A DNA stretch of 64,000 nt from CAIVAT01 sp964473485 (GCA_964473485.1 CAYYPH010000005.1:1-64000); one strand, 5' to 3'. Shown: positions 17,972 through 31,474, counted from the first letter of the stretch. Made by a program: numbers and translations. Notes: a model not told the origin generated them from the letters alone.

Positions 17972-18556
17972 TCAGAAAGCGAGCAGCTGCTCGTATAACT
18001 CCTTTACAGGCAAACCCATCACATTAAAGAAGGAACCCTCTATACGGCTGATGCCCACATAGCCGATCCACTCCTGGATACCGTAACCTCCTGCCTTATC
18101 GAATGGCTGAAAATTGTCAATATAATATTCGATCTCCTCCAGTGTCAACTCTTTGAAAAACACGGACGATACAACATGAAAGATATGTTTCTTTGTTTTC
18201 GAGCGCAAACACACAGCCGTTATCACCTCATGCCTTTTACCTGAAAGTTTTTGCAGCATCCTCACTGCCTCTGAAAAAGTTGTAGGTTTTCCCAGTATTT
18301 CCGTGCCAAGCGAAACAATCGTATCGGCCGTGATAATGATCGTCTGATCACTGATCCTCCCGGTATCAAATGCCGATGCCTTCAGATCGGCCAGGTAAAT
18401 GGCAATTTCCTCCGGGCTCAGGCCATCGGGATAATCCTCAGCTACATAGGTTGATCGAATCTCAAAATCGAGACCCAGTTCTTTCAATAGGTACTGGCGT
18501 CTCGGCGATTGCGATGCCAGGATGATATGCCTGTCCTTGAGTCGGTAATTGATCAT
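17972..18556 (-). CDS. maf: Maf family nucleoside triphosphate pyrophosphatase
   Basis: From ATG 18556 the 194-residue product begins MINYRLKDRHIILASQSPRR, with the Maf SxSPRR substrate-loop motif near residue 15-20, and contains ITADTIV and DKAGGYGIQEW, both conserved in the dTTP/UTP pyrophosphatase (YhdE) subgroup. It hydrolyses non-canonical or excess nucleoside triphosphates to monophosphates and pyrophosphate. The upstream part of the open frame overlaps the UbiA gene and is not family-like. The gene sits 4 bases after the UbiA stop in a conserved Bacteroidota cluster. Confidence 0.94.
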   Translation of the reverse strand: MINYRLKDRHIILASQSPRRQYLLKELGLDFEIRSTYVAEDYPDGLSPEEIAIYLADLKASAFDTGRISDQTIIITADTIVSLGTEILGKPTTFSEAVRMLQKLSGKRHEVITAVCLRSKTKKHIFHVVSSVFFKELTLEEIEYYIDNFQPFDKAGGYGIQEWIGYVGISRIEGSFFNVMGLPVKELYEQLLAF

Positions 18557-18560
18557 AGGG

Positions 18561-19532
18561 TTAAATGCTGATATATAAAACTTCCATTGATAACAGCCCG
18601 GCAAGGATGATAATCCGGCATAATGCGCCGATGCTGCCATATTCCTTGACCGATGAAGAGAAAAGCAACCTAACCAGGACAAACAGAGCCGGTAGCTGGA
18701 CAGTTATGATGACATACATGATCATCATCATGAAGTTAAGCCGGCCGAGAATGACCTGGCAATAGACCAGCAGCAATATGGCCAGCACAATGATTCCGGA
18801 GGCGATGAATCGGGCGGTCCTCTCTCCGGCAACGACCGGAAGCGTTCTGACGCCAAATGTCCGGTCTCCCTCCATATCACCCAGATCCCTGACGATTTCG
18901 CTGATCAGTGTGATCAGGAAAGCAAACAGGGCATAAGCGAGAAAGATCTGTGAAACCCACTGCATGTCAGGCATGACGATCACAAAAGTTTCCGGGTGGA
19001 GACGCAACCAGAAAAATTCGAACAACCATACAATCAAAATGATAAAGGCAGCAAGGAATGAAACGACCAGGTTTCCCAAAACCAGGGTTCTTTTGTACTT
19101 CGCCGAGTACAACCATATCATCCCTGAAATAAATGGGAAAATGAGTCCGAACGTCAGGGATTTCACCCTCCAGGCAAGCCAGAAACCCAGTATCGTGGCA
19201 ATGATATTCAGTATCATGTGAAGCTTGATGGCACCGTGTGGCGAGATCAGACGATCCATCACCTGGTCGCCGGGCCGGTTGACTGCATCGATCTTACGGT
19301 CGAAATAATCGTTGATAACATACCCCGCAACGGTCAACAGTAAAGTAATCAGTACCAGTATCGAAAAATCGGATATGGCTGAGATCGCATCAGGGTCTTC
19401 AGGGTATACAAACGGGCCGAGGACGCAGAACCTCAGTAGGTACTGGGTCCCTGCTATTACCAGCAGGTTGGTCAGCCGCCCAAGCCTGAAAAGCACCCCA
19501 ACCTTGTTAAAAATATTTATCCTGTTCCTCAT
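18561..19532 (-). CDS. UbiA-family prenyltransferase (geranylgeranylglycerol-phosphate type)
   Basis: The 323-residue protein has about eight or nine membrane helices and the two Asp-rich motifs of the family: NDYFDRKIDAVNRP near residue 70 and DLGDMEGDRTFGVRTLP near residue 215. Members bind a prenyl diphosphate with Mg and transfer it to an acceptor. In Bacteroidota the gene placed between Maf and the KdsC-like HAD is generally annotated as geranylgeranylglycerol-phosphate geranylgeranyltransferase; the actual acceptor is not provable here (menaquinone or heme pathways use the same fold). Spacing to its neighbours is 4 and 30 bases, so an operon is likely. Confidence 0.88.
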   Translation of the reverse strand: MRNRINIFNKVGVLFRLGRLTNLLVIAGTQYLLRFCVLGPFVYPEDPDAISAISDFSILVLITLLLTVAGYVINDYFDRKIDAVNRPGDQVMDRLISPHGAIKLHMILNIIATILGFWLAWRVKSLTFGLIFPFISGMIWLYSAKYKRTLVLGNLVVSFLAAFIILIVWLFEFFWLRLHPETFVIVMPDMQWVSQIFLAYALFAFLITLISEIVRDLGDMEGDRTFGVRTLPVVAGERTARFIASGIIVLAILLLVYCQVILGRLNFMMMIMYVIITVQLPALFVLVRLLFSSSVKEYGSIGALCRIIILAGLLSMEVLYISI

Positions 19533-19562
19533 TCTTCTTATTATTAAATTACTGAATACGCG

Positions 19563-20084
19563 CTACCAGTGACAGGCACCATCGTTCATCCATTTGTCCT
19601 GAACCTTTAACACCTGTTCGATAACATCGCGAACGCAACCGCAGCCGCCCCTGAAATGCGAAATATAGCATGCCACCGATTTGATCTCCTCAGCTGCATC
19701 AGCCGGGCAGGTCGCGATCCCGGCGGCTTTCATCACCTCGTAATCGGGGATGTCGTCACCCATGTATAACACCTGTTCCGTGGCCAGCGAATGTTCCTGC
19801 AAATATTTCCTGAAGGTCTCCAGTTTGTTTTCTATACCCATGAATACATCGGTGATGTGCAGGGCCTTCATCCGGTGTGCCATCGCTTCGGAAAAGGCAC
19901 CGGAAATGATGGCAATCCTGTAGCCTTTTTTCCTGGCGAGTTGAAGAGCATACCCGTCCTTTACATTGGAGACCCGGTAGGCATCTCCCTCATTGGTGGT
20001 GATCACCGTACCATCGGTCAGCACCCCGTCGTAATCGAAAATAAAGGTATTCACATGCTTCAGAAGCTCTTTATAGTTGGCCAT
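19563..20084 (-). CDS. HAD-IIIA phosphatase, KdsC-like
   Basis: The 173-residue protein from ATG 20084 has the HAD motif FIFDYDGVLTDGTV (catalytic DxD), the T/S motif region IISGAFSEAMAHR, and MGDDIPDYEVM as the third acidic motif. This length and motif set, with no cap domain, matches KdsC (3-deoxy-D-manno-octulosonate-8-phosphate phosphatase) and close relatives. The role in Kdo supply for lipopolysaccharide fits lpxB nearby, but related phosphatases act on other sugars. It overlaps the DUF2520 stop by 14 bases. Confidence 0.9.
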   Translation of the reverse strand: MANYKELLKHVNTFIFDYDGVLTDGTVITTNEGDAYRVSNVKDGYALQLARKKGYRIAIISGAFSEAMAHRMKALHITDVFMGIENKLETFRKYLQEHSLATEQVLYMGDDIPDYEVMKAAGIATCPADAAEEIKSVACYISHFRGGCGCVRDVIEQVLKVQDKWMNDGACHW

Positions 20085-20862
20085 GGATGGAGGAATATTG
20101 AATGATTTTTTCAGTGATTGTACGGTATAATTCCCTGAAATCAGGATTGGATTCAAGCATGGCAAGATGCCTGTCGATCACTTCTCTGTCGGCCCTGATA
20201 GCGGGCCCTGTCTGACGTTTGAACGGATCGCCGGTCATGGCATGCATGGCGGTCTGCGAAATAATTGGCTGCAACATGCCGGGATCGAGATGGTTCTCAC
20301 GAAGGATCTCGCTGGCGATGACATACATGAAGTTGGAAAAATTCGAAGCATAGACGGCTCCGAGATGAAGGACCCTCCGCTGTTCACTGCTGATGCGGTA
20401 AACCATGGGGGATAGAAGGCCTGCAAGGTTCATCAACCGTTCAAGATCGGCATCGCTGGCCGCCTCAATGCATAAAGGAACATTTTTGAAATCGATAATT
20501 CCATGCCCCGGGAAGGTCTGAAGTGGATAGAAAACCCCATAACGCGGGGAGACCCGCGCAAGCACCGACGAAGGCACCGATCCTGATACGTGTACAACAA
20601 GCCGGTCGCCGATATCCAGCTTACTGATTATTTCCTCTATCGCCAGATCCGAAACGGCAACCATGATCAGATCGCCGGAAAGGTCCAGGTCCTTCAGGTC
20701 CGGAACATATTGAGCCCCGACCCGCTGGGCCAGCTGCCGGCCTCTCTCCTCTCCCCTGTTCCAGATTTGTGTGATCGCAACCTGGCGGGCCTTAAATGCA
20801 TCGGCAAAATGGCCGGCAAGCCTGCCTGCTCCCACAAGTGTTATCGTGCGGATGGTATCCAA
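20071..20862 (-). CDS. DUF2520 / Rossmann-fold NAD(P)-binding protein
   Basis: The 263-residue protein begins with a Rossmann motif, TITLVGAGRLAGHFADAF (GxGxxG-like), followed by the NADP-like NRGEERG segment. The C-terminal half is the DUF2520 helical domain with HLGAVYASNFSNFMYV. The architecture resembles ketopantoate reductase/6-phosphogluconate dehydrogenase-like enzymes; substrate is unknown. It starts with TTG at 20862, because the beta strand beginning at residue 5 must be retained and no ATG is available upstream. It heads the HAD-UbiA-Maf operon. A minus-strand TATATTTG element is at 20883-20890. Confidence 0.85.
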   Translation of the reverse strand: MDTIRTITLVGAGRLAGHFADAFKARQVAITQIWNRGEERGRQLAQRVGAQYVPDLKDLDLSGDLIMVAVSDLAIEEIISKLDIGDRLVVHVSGSVPSSVLARVSPRYGVFYPLQTFPGHGIIDFKNVPLCIEAASDADLERLMNLAGLLSPMVYRISSEQRRVLHLGAVYASNFSNFMYVIASEILRENHLDPGMLQPIISQTAMHAMTGDPFKRQTGPAIRADREVIDRHLAMLESNPDFRELYRTITEKIIQYSSIHGQL

Positions 20863-20882
20863 TCCTGAAAATTTTAACGTTG

Positions 20883-20915
20883 CAAATATATGCTAATACC
20901 TTCGTACTATCTTTG
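20883..20915. promoter_or_regulatory. Divergent promoter elements between DUF2520 and thioredoxin-like gene
   Basis: TATATTTG reads on the minus strand at 20883-20890 and TATCTTTG on the plus strand at 20908-20915. Both match TAnnTTTG, only 17 bases apart. Neither has a clear TTTG at the right distance, so the -33 parts are weak. Confidence 0.5.
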
Positions 20916-20945
20916 CACATCGTTTCACCGAGAAAAAAAAGCCAC

Positions 20946-21815
20946 ATGAAAAAACACTTGATCCTCCTGCTTTTCTTCGTAGTTATCTTAATATCTGATG
21001 TTTACACTCAAAATCAATCAATCGTTTTCCTGGAGAAACCCTGGGCCGAAATCGTGAAGGAGGCTCAGAAACAAAAGAAAATGATCTTTCTGGATGCCTA
21101 CACGACCTGGTGCGGCCCCTGTAAATGGATGGCCGCCAATATTTTCACCAATGACACGGTGGCCGACTTTTATAACAAAAATTTCATCTGTTCGCATTTT
21201 GACATGGAAAAGGGAGAGGGTCTGGAACTTGCCCGGAAATACCAGGTTAGGGCCTACCCAACCCTGCTCTTCCTGGATCCCGCCGGTGAAGTTGTTCATG
21301 TGAGAGTGGGTGCACCGCGAAAGGCAAAGGATTACATCGACATGGGCAATGTTGCCCTTACACCCGGCGAAGGTTATTCGGCATACGTGAAAAGGTATAC
21401 CGAAGGTGAACGAAGCCCTGAATTCATGCTCAATTTCTTCGACCGTTTGCAGGGTGCCTACCAGCCGGTTACGGAGCCTCTGGCAGCCTATTTTCAAACT
21501 CAGAAGGATGAAGATCTTCTGTCGTCTGTTAACTGGCAAATCATCAATAATTTCGTGTGGGATATGAATGCACGGGAATTCCAGTATCTGTTAAAGCACC
21601 GTGCGCAGTTTTCAACGGCCTACACCAAACAAGCTGTTGATGCCAAGATCACCAGCGTTTTCAACCAGGCGCTCTACACGCTGGCCCGGAGCCAGGCCTT
21701 CAACGAAAATGCATACAACACCCTTAAAGAGAGTATCCTGGCATCGGGATTCGAAGGGGCGGCCGGCATTATCGAAAATTTCGAACAAACAATCAGGCCT
21801 GCCAACAAGAAGTGA
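20946..21815 (+). CDS. Secreted thioredoxin-like protein
   Basis: The 289-residue protein starts at ATG 20946 with a signal peptide (MKKHLILLLFFVVILISDVYT). The thioredoxin domain (about 30-140) carries TTWCGPCKWM, the CxxC active site, and a cis-Pro segment AYPTLLFLD. A helical C-terminal part of about 130 residues follows with no recognised motif. It likely reduces or handles disulfides in the periplasm. The long upstream open frame reaching into the DUF2520 gene is not part of it. Confidence 0.9.
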   Translation: MKKHLILLLFFVVILISDVYTQNQSIVFLEKPWAEIVKEAQKQKKMIFLDAYTTWCGPCKWMAANIFTNDTVADFYNKNFICSHFDMEKGEGLELARKYQVRAYPTLLFLDPAGEVVHVRVGAPRKAKDYIDMGNVALTPGEGYSAYVKRYTEGERSPEFMLNFFDRLQGAYQPVTEPLAAYFQTQKDEDLLSSVNWQIINNFVWDMNAREFQYLLKHRAQFSTAYTKQAVDAKITSVFNQALYTLARSQAFNENAYNTLKESILASGFEGAAGIIENFEQTIRPANKK

Positions 21816-21877
21816 CAGGCCTGCTTTGTTCGGTATTTACGTAAATAGACTATTCCCTTGTAAACACCTGATCAATT

Positions 21878-22192
21878 TCAGGCCTGTGCGGTAGGTACCG
21901 GCAAGGTGAAAGGCATCTCCCCTTCCGAATCCCTGATCTCCCCGTGCATGGCTTCGTATTTTGCCACATTGTCCTTCAGGGCTTTGTAAAGCCGTTTGGC
22001 ATGTTGGGGGGTCAGTATGATCCGCGATTTTACCTTTGCCTTGGGCACGCCGGGCATCATCTTTATAAAATCAATGATAAATTCAGCCGGTGAGTGAGTG
22101 ATCACAGCCAGGTTTGAATAGATACCCTCTCCGACCTCCTCAGAGATCTCGATATTGAGCTGGTTATTCATTGGGTTTTTCATGTCCTGCAT
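21878..22192 (-). CDS. DUF3467 family protein
   Basis: From ATG 22192 the product has 104 residues (an ATG at 22183 would give 101). It contains NIEISEEVGEGIYSNL and the conserved HSPAEFIIDFIKMMPGVPKAKVKSRIILTP of DUF3467 (shown here only in part by position, residues about 30-60). It is a small protein of unknown function, placed 11 bases after rpoC at the end of the large transcription unit; this position after rpoC is common in Bacteroidota and hints at a role tied to transcription or translation. No membrane segment. Confidence 0.85.
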   Translation of the reverse strand: MQDMKNPMNNQLNIEISEEVGEGIYSNLAVITHSPAEFIIDFIKMMPGVPKAKVKSRIILTPQHAKRLYKALKDNVAKYEAMHGEIRDSEGEMPFTLPVPTAQA

Positions 22193-22202
22193 ATACAGTG
22201 TT

Positions 22203-25200
22203 TTATTCTTCTTCTTTTGATGCAAGGAGGATTTCATATTCTTCCTTACTTCCTACTATCAGGTTATCATATTCACGTAAGCCGGTTCCTGCCGGAATCA
22301 GATGCCCCACGATCACATTTTCTTTCAGTCCGATCAGTTCATCCTGGCGGGCATTGATGGCAGCCTGCGTGAGCACCTTGGTGGTCTCCTGGAAGGAGGC
22401 TGCCGATATCCAGCTCTTGGTCTGCAGCGAGGCGCGGGTGATCCCCTGGAGGATCTGGAAGGCCGTGGCAGGCTTTGCATCACGGGCCACCACCAGTTTT
22501 TTGTCCTTGCGTTTGAGCATCGATATCTCATCACGCAATTTGCGGGCGCTGATGATCTGGCCGGCTTTAAGGGTAGACGAATCGCCCGGGTCCTCAACCA
22601 CCTTTTTCCCGTAAATCCAGTCATTCTCTTCCTGGAAATCGATTTTGTTCACCAGTTCACCTTCAAGGAAACGTGAATCACCGGGGTCTTCCACCTCAAC
22701 CTTACGCATCATCTGACGCACGATGGTTTCAAAATGTTTGTCGTTGATCTTGACACCCTGCAGGCGATAAACCTCTTGGATTTCATTGACAATGTACTCC
22801 TGAACTTTCATGGGACCCTTGATAGCAAGGATGTCGCTTGGTGTAAGCGCACCGTCTGAAAGCGCCGTACCAGCCCTGATATAGTCGTTCTCCTGGGCCA
22901 GGATCTGTTTCGAGGTCGGGATCAGATACCGTTTTTCTTCACCGGTTTTGGAAGTTATAATGACCTCGCGGTTTCCACGCTTCAGTTTCTTCGCAAACGA
23001 AACCACCCCGTCAATTTCTGATACTACAGCCGGATCCGACGGGTTGCGGGCCTCAAAGAGCTCCGTTACCCTCGGCAGACCTCCGGTGATATCACCGGCC
23101 TTACCGATCGCTCTCGGTATCTTGACAAGAATCTCACCAGCCTTAATCTTCGCCCCTTCCTCCACGATAATGTGAGAACCAACAGGAATGTCGTAAACCT
23201 TGATAATTTCACCTGTGGCAGAAAGGATGTTGATGGCAGGATTCTTGGCCTTCTGACGCGACTCGATAACCACCTTTTCATGGTATCCCGTCTGCTCGTC
23301 AGATTCGATACGGTATGTAACGTTTTCAATAATACTCTCGTAATTAACGCTCCCTGATACCTCCGAAAGGATGACGGCGTTGTATGGATCCCAGTCACTG
23401 ATCAGTTGACCTTTTTTTACGTAATCGCCATCATGGAAAAAGAGCCTGGCTCCGTAAGGAATGTGGGCTGACGTTAAAGCGATTTTTGTGTTCTTGTCAA
23501 TGATTCGCATCTCGGCAGAACGGCCAATCACGATGTTGTATTTTTCGTTACCATCGCCTGAATACTCAACTGAACGGAGTTCGTCGATCTCCAGTAACCC
23601 TTCATACTTGGCCTCGATCCGTGAAGCGCTGGCGATGTTCACACCAGCCACACCACCAACGTGGAATGTGCGGAGGGTAAGCTGGGTTCCCGGCTCACCG
23701 ATACTCTGCGCTGCAATTACACCAACAGCCTCTCCCTTCTGAACCATCATGCCGGTGGCAAGATTACGGCCGTAGCATTTGGCGCACACACCCTTCTTTG
23801 ATTCGCAGGTAAGTACCGAACGGATCTCCACTCCCTCCAATGGCGAAGTGTCGATGATCTGGGCGATCTCTTCCGTGATTTCGTTACCGGCCGCAATGAT
23901 CAGGCCGCCTGTTTGCGGATGGTGAATGTCGTGCAATGAAACGCGGCCGAGAATACGGTCGTAGAGTGATTCAACCACCTCCTCGGCTTTTTTCAGGGCC
24001 GTGATGGTAAGCCCGCGAAGCGTTCCGCAATCTTCCTCCGATATGATCACATCCTGCGATACATCGACGAGTCGACGGGTCAGGTATCCGGCATCGGCCG
24101 TCTTCAGGGCCGTATCGGCAAGACCCTTACGGGCGCCATGCGTGGAGATGAAGTACTCGAGCACCGACAAGCCCTCTTTAAAATTCGACAAAATCGGGTT
24201 TTCAATGATCTCACCACCCGAAGCTCCCGATTTCTGGGGTTTCGCCATAAGACCACGCATACCCGAGAGCTGCCTGATCTGTTCCTTCGAACCACGGGCG
24301 CCGGAATCCAGCATCATGTAAACGGGGTTGAAACCCTGCTTGTCCTTGGTCAGCTGGTTCATCAGCGCAACGGTAAGCTGCGAATTGGCATGGGTCCAGA
24401 TGTCAATGATCTGGTTGTAACGTTCATTGTTGGTGATGAAACCCATGTTGTAATTGTTCACCACCTCATCTACTTCAGCCCTGGCATTGGACACAAGCGA
24501 TTCCTTGATCGCAGGAACGATCACATCATCGAGGTTGAATGACAAACCTCCCTGGAACGCCATTTTAAACCCAAGATCCTTGATATCATCAAGGAATTTC
24601 GCGGTTTTCGCAGTGCCGGTCTTTTTCAGGATCTGTCCGATAATGTCACGGAGCGATTTCTTGGTAAGAAGCTGGTTGATATAACCATATTCCTCAGGAA
24701 CCACCTGGTTGAAAAGTACACGTCCCACCGTAGTGTCAATGATCTTCGTCACTTTCTTTCCGTCCTCCATGAATGTATGCCTTACCCTGATAATGGCATG
24801 GAGGTGCACCCGACGTTCATTATAGGCAATGATCACCTCTTCGGGTGAGTAGAATATCATGTGCTCTCCCTTGACGATGTGTTCCGGTTCGCTCTTGCGT
24901 GCCTTGGTCATGTAATACAAACCAAGCACCATATCCTGCGAGGGAACAGTTACCGGAGCGCCGTTGGCCGGGTTTAAAATGTTATGAGAAGCAAGCATCA
25001 GCAACTGGGCTTCAAGAATCGCGGCATTACCCAGAGGTACATGCACGGCCATCTGGTCACCGTCGAAGTCGGCATTGAAAGCCGTACATACCAACGGGTG
25101 AAGCTGAATGGCCTTACCCTCAATCAGCTTTGGCTGGAAGGCCTGGATACCGAGCCGGTGAAGGGTGGGTGCACGGTTCAGCAGCACCGGGTGCCCTTTC

Positions 25201-26489
25201 AGAATATTTTCGAGAATATCCCATACCACAGGATCCTTACGGTCGACTATCTTTTTCGATGATTTTACCGTCTTCACAATGCCTCGTTCAAGCATCTTTC
25301 TGATAATGAATGGCTTGTACAACTCGGAAGCCATCTCTTTGGGCAAACCACATTCGTTCAGCTTGAGCTCAGGGCCCACCACGATGACCGAACGGCCGGA
25401 ATAGTCGACACGTTTACCAAGGAGGTTCTGACGGAACCTTCCCTGCTTTCCTTTCAAACTGTCGGACAGTGATTTCAGGGCGCGGTTCGATTCGGTTTTT
25501 ACAGCACTTGCTTTGCGTGAGTTATCAAACAAGGAGTCAACTGCTTCCTGGAGCATACGCTTTTCATTACGCAGAATGACATCCGGGGCCTTGATCTCGA
25601 TAAGGCGCTTCAGGCGGTTGTTGCGGATGATCACGCGACGGTACAGGTCATTCAGGTCGGAGGTCGCAAACCGTCCGCCGTCCAGCGGCACCAACGGACG
25701 AAGTTCGGGAGGAATAACAGGAACCACCTTGACAATCATCCATTCCGGCCTGTTTTCAAGTCGCTTCTGGGCATCACGGAAAGATTCGAAAACCTGGAGC
25801 CGTTTCAGCGCCTCAGCCTTCCTCTGCTGCGATGTTTCCGTATTGGCCTTGTTCCTGAGGTCATATGATTCCTTATCAAGGTCGATACGTGAGAGAAGTT
25901 CAGCCAGTGCCTCTGCTCCCATTTTTGCAACGAACTTGTTCGGATCGGTGTCGTCCAGGTACTGATTTTCCTGGGGGATCTTCTCCATGATGTCGAAATA
26001 CTCTTCCTCCGACAAAAAATCGAGATAATTGATCCCATCGGCCTGTTTGATCCCGGGATTTATGACAACATATTTTTCATAGTAGATGATCGATTCGAGT
26101 TTCTTGGTTGGCAGACCAAGAAGTGAACCGATCTTGTTTGGCAATGAACGGAAGAACCAGATATGGGCAACCGGCACCACGAGCTGGATATGTCCCATGC
26201 GCTCGCGGCGCACCTTCTTCTCTGTAACTTCAACACCGCACCGGTCACAAACAATGCCCTTGTAGCGTATTCTTTTGTATTTTCCGCAATGACATTCCCA
26301 ATCCTTGACAGGTCCGAAAATGCGTTCGCAGAAAAGTCCATCGCGCTCGGGCTTGTAAGTCCTGTAATTGATGGTTTCTGGCTTTAAGACTTCACCACTC
26401 GACATCTCGAGTATTTTTTCCGGCGAAGCCAGGCTAATGGTAATCCTTGAAAAGCTGCTGTTTACCTGACCTTCTTTTCTGTAAGCCAT
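22203..26489 (-). CDS. rpoC: DNA-directed RNA polymerase subunit beta'
   Basis: The 1428-residue protein has the N-terminal zinc ribbon CHCGKYKR...CDRCG (about 65-90), the catalytic NADFDGDQMAVH that binds the active-site Mg, and the second zinc site CESKKGVCAKCYG (about 810). It forms the core catalytic centre together with RpoB. Start ATG at 26489 is supported by the opening MAYRKEGQVNSSFSRITISLASPE. It lies 67 bases downstream of rpoB with no visible terminator. Confidence 0.98.
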   Translation of the reverse strand: MAYRKEGQVNSSFSRITISLASPEKILEMSSGEVLKPETINYRTYKPERDGLFCERIFGPVKDWECHCGKYKRIRYKGIVCDRCGVEVTEKKVRRERMGHIQLVVPVAHIWFFRSLPNKIGSLLGLPTKKLESIIYYEKYVVINPGIKQADGINYLDFLSEEEYFDIMEKIPQENQYLDDTDPNKFVAKMGAEALAELLSRIDLDKESYDLRNKANTETSQQRKAEALKRLQVFESFRDAQKRLENRPEWMIVKVVPVIPPELRPLVPLDGGRFATSDLNDLYRRVIIRNNRLKRLIEIKAPDVILRNEKRMLQEAVDSLFDNSRKASAVKTESNRALKSLSDSLKGKQGRFRQNLLGKRVDYSGRSVIVVGPELKLNECGLPKEMASELYKPFIIRKMLERGIVKTVKSSKKIVDRKDPVVWDILENILKGHPVLLNRAPTLHRLGIQAFQPKLIEGKAIQLHPLVCTAFNADFDGDQMAVHVPLGNAAILEAQLLMLASHNILNPANGAPVTVPSQDMVLGLYYMTKARKSEPEHIVKGEHMIFYSPEEVIIAYNERRVHLHAIIRVRHTFMEDGKKVTKIIDTTVGRVLFNQVVPEEYGYINQLLTKKSLRDIIGQILKKTGTAKTAKFLDDIKDLGFKMAFQGGLSFNLDDVIVPAIKESLVSNARAEVDEVVNNYNMGFITNNERYNQIIDIWTHANSQLTVALMNQLTKDKQGFNPVYMMLDSGARGSKEQIRQLSGMRGLMAKPQKSGASGGEIIENPILSNFKEGLSVLEYFISTHGARKGLADTALKTADAGYLTRRLVDVSQDVIISEEDCGTLRGLTITALKKAEEVVESLYDRILGRVSLHDIHHPQTGGLIIAAGNEITEEIAQIIDTSPLEGVEIRSVLTCESKKGVCAKCYGRNLATGMMVQKGEAVGVIAAQSIGEPGTQLTLRTFHVGGVAGVNIASASRIEAKYEGLLEIDELRSVEYSGDGNEKYNIVIGRSAEMRIIDKNTKIALTSAHIPYGARLFFHDGDYVKKGQLISDWDPYNAVILSEVSGSVNYESIIENVTYRIESDEQTGYHEKVVIESRQKAKNPAINILSATGEIIKVYDIPVGSHIIVEEGAKIKAGEILVKIPRAIGKAGDITGGLPRVTELFEARNPSDPAVVSEIDGVVSFAKKLKRGNREVIITSKTGEEKRYLIPTSKQILAQENDYIRAGTALSDGALTPSDILAIKGPMKVQEYIVNEIQEVYRLQGVKINDKHFETIVRQMMRKVEVEDPGDSRFLEGELVNKIDFQEENDWIYGKKVVEDPGDSSTLKAGQIISARKLRDEISMLKRKDKKLVVARDAKPATAFQILQGITRASLQTKSWISAASFQETTKVLTQAAINARQDELIGLKENVIVGHLIPAGTGLREYDNLIVGSKEEYEILLASKEEE

Positions 26490-26556
26490 AAAATATTTAT
26501 TTCAATTAAAGAAATCGTGAAAGAAAAATCTGACAGTATGCCACTTTGACATTCTG

Positions 26557-30363
<3,807 letters not shown>

Positions 30364-30420
30364 GGTTCAATATTTTTTATCCCCGTTGAGGGATGGTTTG
30401 AAATTAATGTTTATAAATAA

Positions 30421-30457
30421 ATCATAGACCTCCCCCTAAAAGGCGGAGATCTATGAT
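30421..30457 (-). promoter_or_regulatory. Hairpin in the rplL-rpoB gap (attenuator or processing site)
   Basis: ATCATAGACCTCC (30421-30433) and GGAGATCTATGAT (30445-30457) pair over 13 bases with one G-T on the RNA, around an 11-base loop. Read on the minus strand the stem precedes TTTATTTATAAAC, a poor U-tract. It sits in the 120-base gap between rplL and rpoB, where other bacteria place an attenuator and an RNase III site. Confidence 0.55.
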
Positions 30458-30483
30458 ATTATTAAGGTATAAGAGTGTTCGTC

Positions 30484-30864
30484 TTACTTAATTTCAACCT
30501 CGGCACCAGCTTCTTTTAATTGAACCATTAAAGCGTTGGCTTCATCCTTGGAAACACCTTCCTTAATAGCCTTTGGTGCAGCATCAACCAATTCCTTTGC
30601 CTCCTTTAATCCGAGGCTGGTCAATTCCTTAACTAACTTTACAACAGCCAGTTTTGCTTGTCCGGCCGATTTCAGAATCACATCGAATGTGCTCTTCTCT
30701 TCAGCCTCGGGAGCGGCTGCGGCTGCGGCCGGACCGGCGGCAACTGCTACAGCTGCAGCAGCAGGCTCGATACCATATTCCTCTTTCAGGATCTTTGCTA
30801 ATTCATTAACCTCTTTAACTGTCAAATTCACCAATTGTTCTGCAAAAGCTTTTAAATCTGCCAT
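30484..30864 (-). CDS. rplL: 50S ribosomal protein L7/L12
   Basis: The 126-residue stalk protein has the N-terminal dimerisation helix pair, an Ala-rich hinge (AAAAVAVAAGPAAAAAA), and the C-terminal domain with EEKSTFDVILKSAGQAKL and KELTSLGLKEAKELVDAAP that recruits translation factors. It follows rplJ with a 65-base gap, as in the usual L10-L12 pair. Confidence 0.98.
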   Translation of the reverse strand: MADLKAFAEQLVNLTVKEVNELAKILKEEYGIEPAAAAVAVAAGPAAAAAAPEAEEKSTFDVILKSAGQAKLAVVKLVKELTSLGLKEAKELVDAAPKAIKEGVSKDEANALMVQLKEAGAEVEIK

Positions 30865-30929
30865 TTTACTACTATTTGTGTTCCGTATGAACGGGAACGG
30901 TTATTACTAATTTATTTTCTTTCAGTTAA

Positions 30930-31451
30930 TTACTCCGGACGTTCGGACAATGTTTTCACGACACCGGCAATCTTGTTCCCTCCCGACTGAAGAGCTGAAA
31001 TAACATTCCTGGCGGGTGACTGCAGGAGACCGATCAGGTCGCCGATCAATTCATATTTCGATTTGATATTGATCAATGCGTCTAACTGGTCATCGCCAAG
31101 ATAAATAGTCTCCTCAACGTAGGCACCTTTGAGAATGGGTTTGGGGGCGGTCTTCCTGAATTCTTTGATCAGTTTTGCCGGATCATTGGCCACTTCTGAA
31201 AACATGATGGAAGTGGGACCATGAAGTACCGGGAATAATTCGTCGAAATTCTTTCCGGAACGTTCCAGTGCTTTGTGAAGCAAAGAATTCTTAACCACCT
31301 TCAACTGAACATTTCTCTTGTAACAGGTACGTCTGAGTCGACTCGTTGTATCGGCATTCAGCGTGGAGGTATCCGTCAGGTAAAAGGAGTTGGCCCCTTT
31401 CAGCTGCTCGGCCAGCGCATCAATGAGCTGGTTTTTGTCTTCTTTTCTCAT
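30930..31451 (-). CDS. rplJ: 50S ribosomal protein L10
   Basis: The 173-residue protein opens MRKEDKNQLIDALAEQL and carries the L10 core with RNA-binding KNSLLHKAL and HGPTSIMF, then the C-terminal helix that holds L7/L12 dimers. It is 23 bases after rplA, so there is no room for the separate L10 leader RNA seen in some phyla. Confidence 0.97.
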   Translation of the reverse strand: MRKEDKNQLIDALAEQLKGANSFYLTDTSTLNADTTSRLRRTCYKRNVQLKVVKNSLLHKALERSGKNFDELFPVLHGPTSIMFSEVANDPAKLIKEFRKTAPKPILKGAYVEETIYLGDDQLDALINIKSKYELIGDLIGLLQSPARNVISALQSGGNKIAGVVKTLSERPE

Positions 31452-31474
31452 GATAGATTTCTGGATTAGTGTAA

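Noticed and set aside
21796..21890. Three copies of CAGGCCTG around the convergent ends of the thioredoxin-like and DUF3467 genes
   Set aside because: The octamer is self-complementary and short, and it sits in coding ends; no stable terminator shape could be supported.
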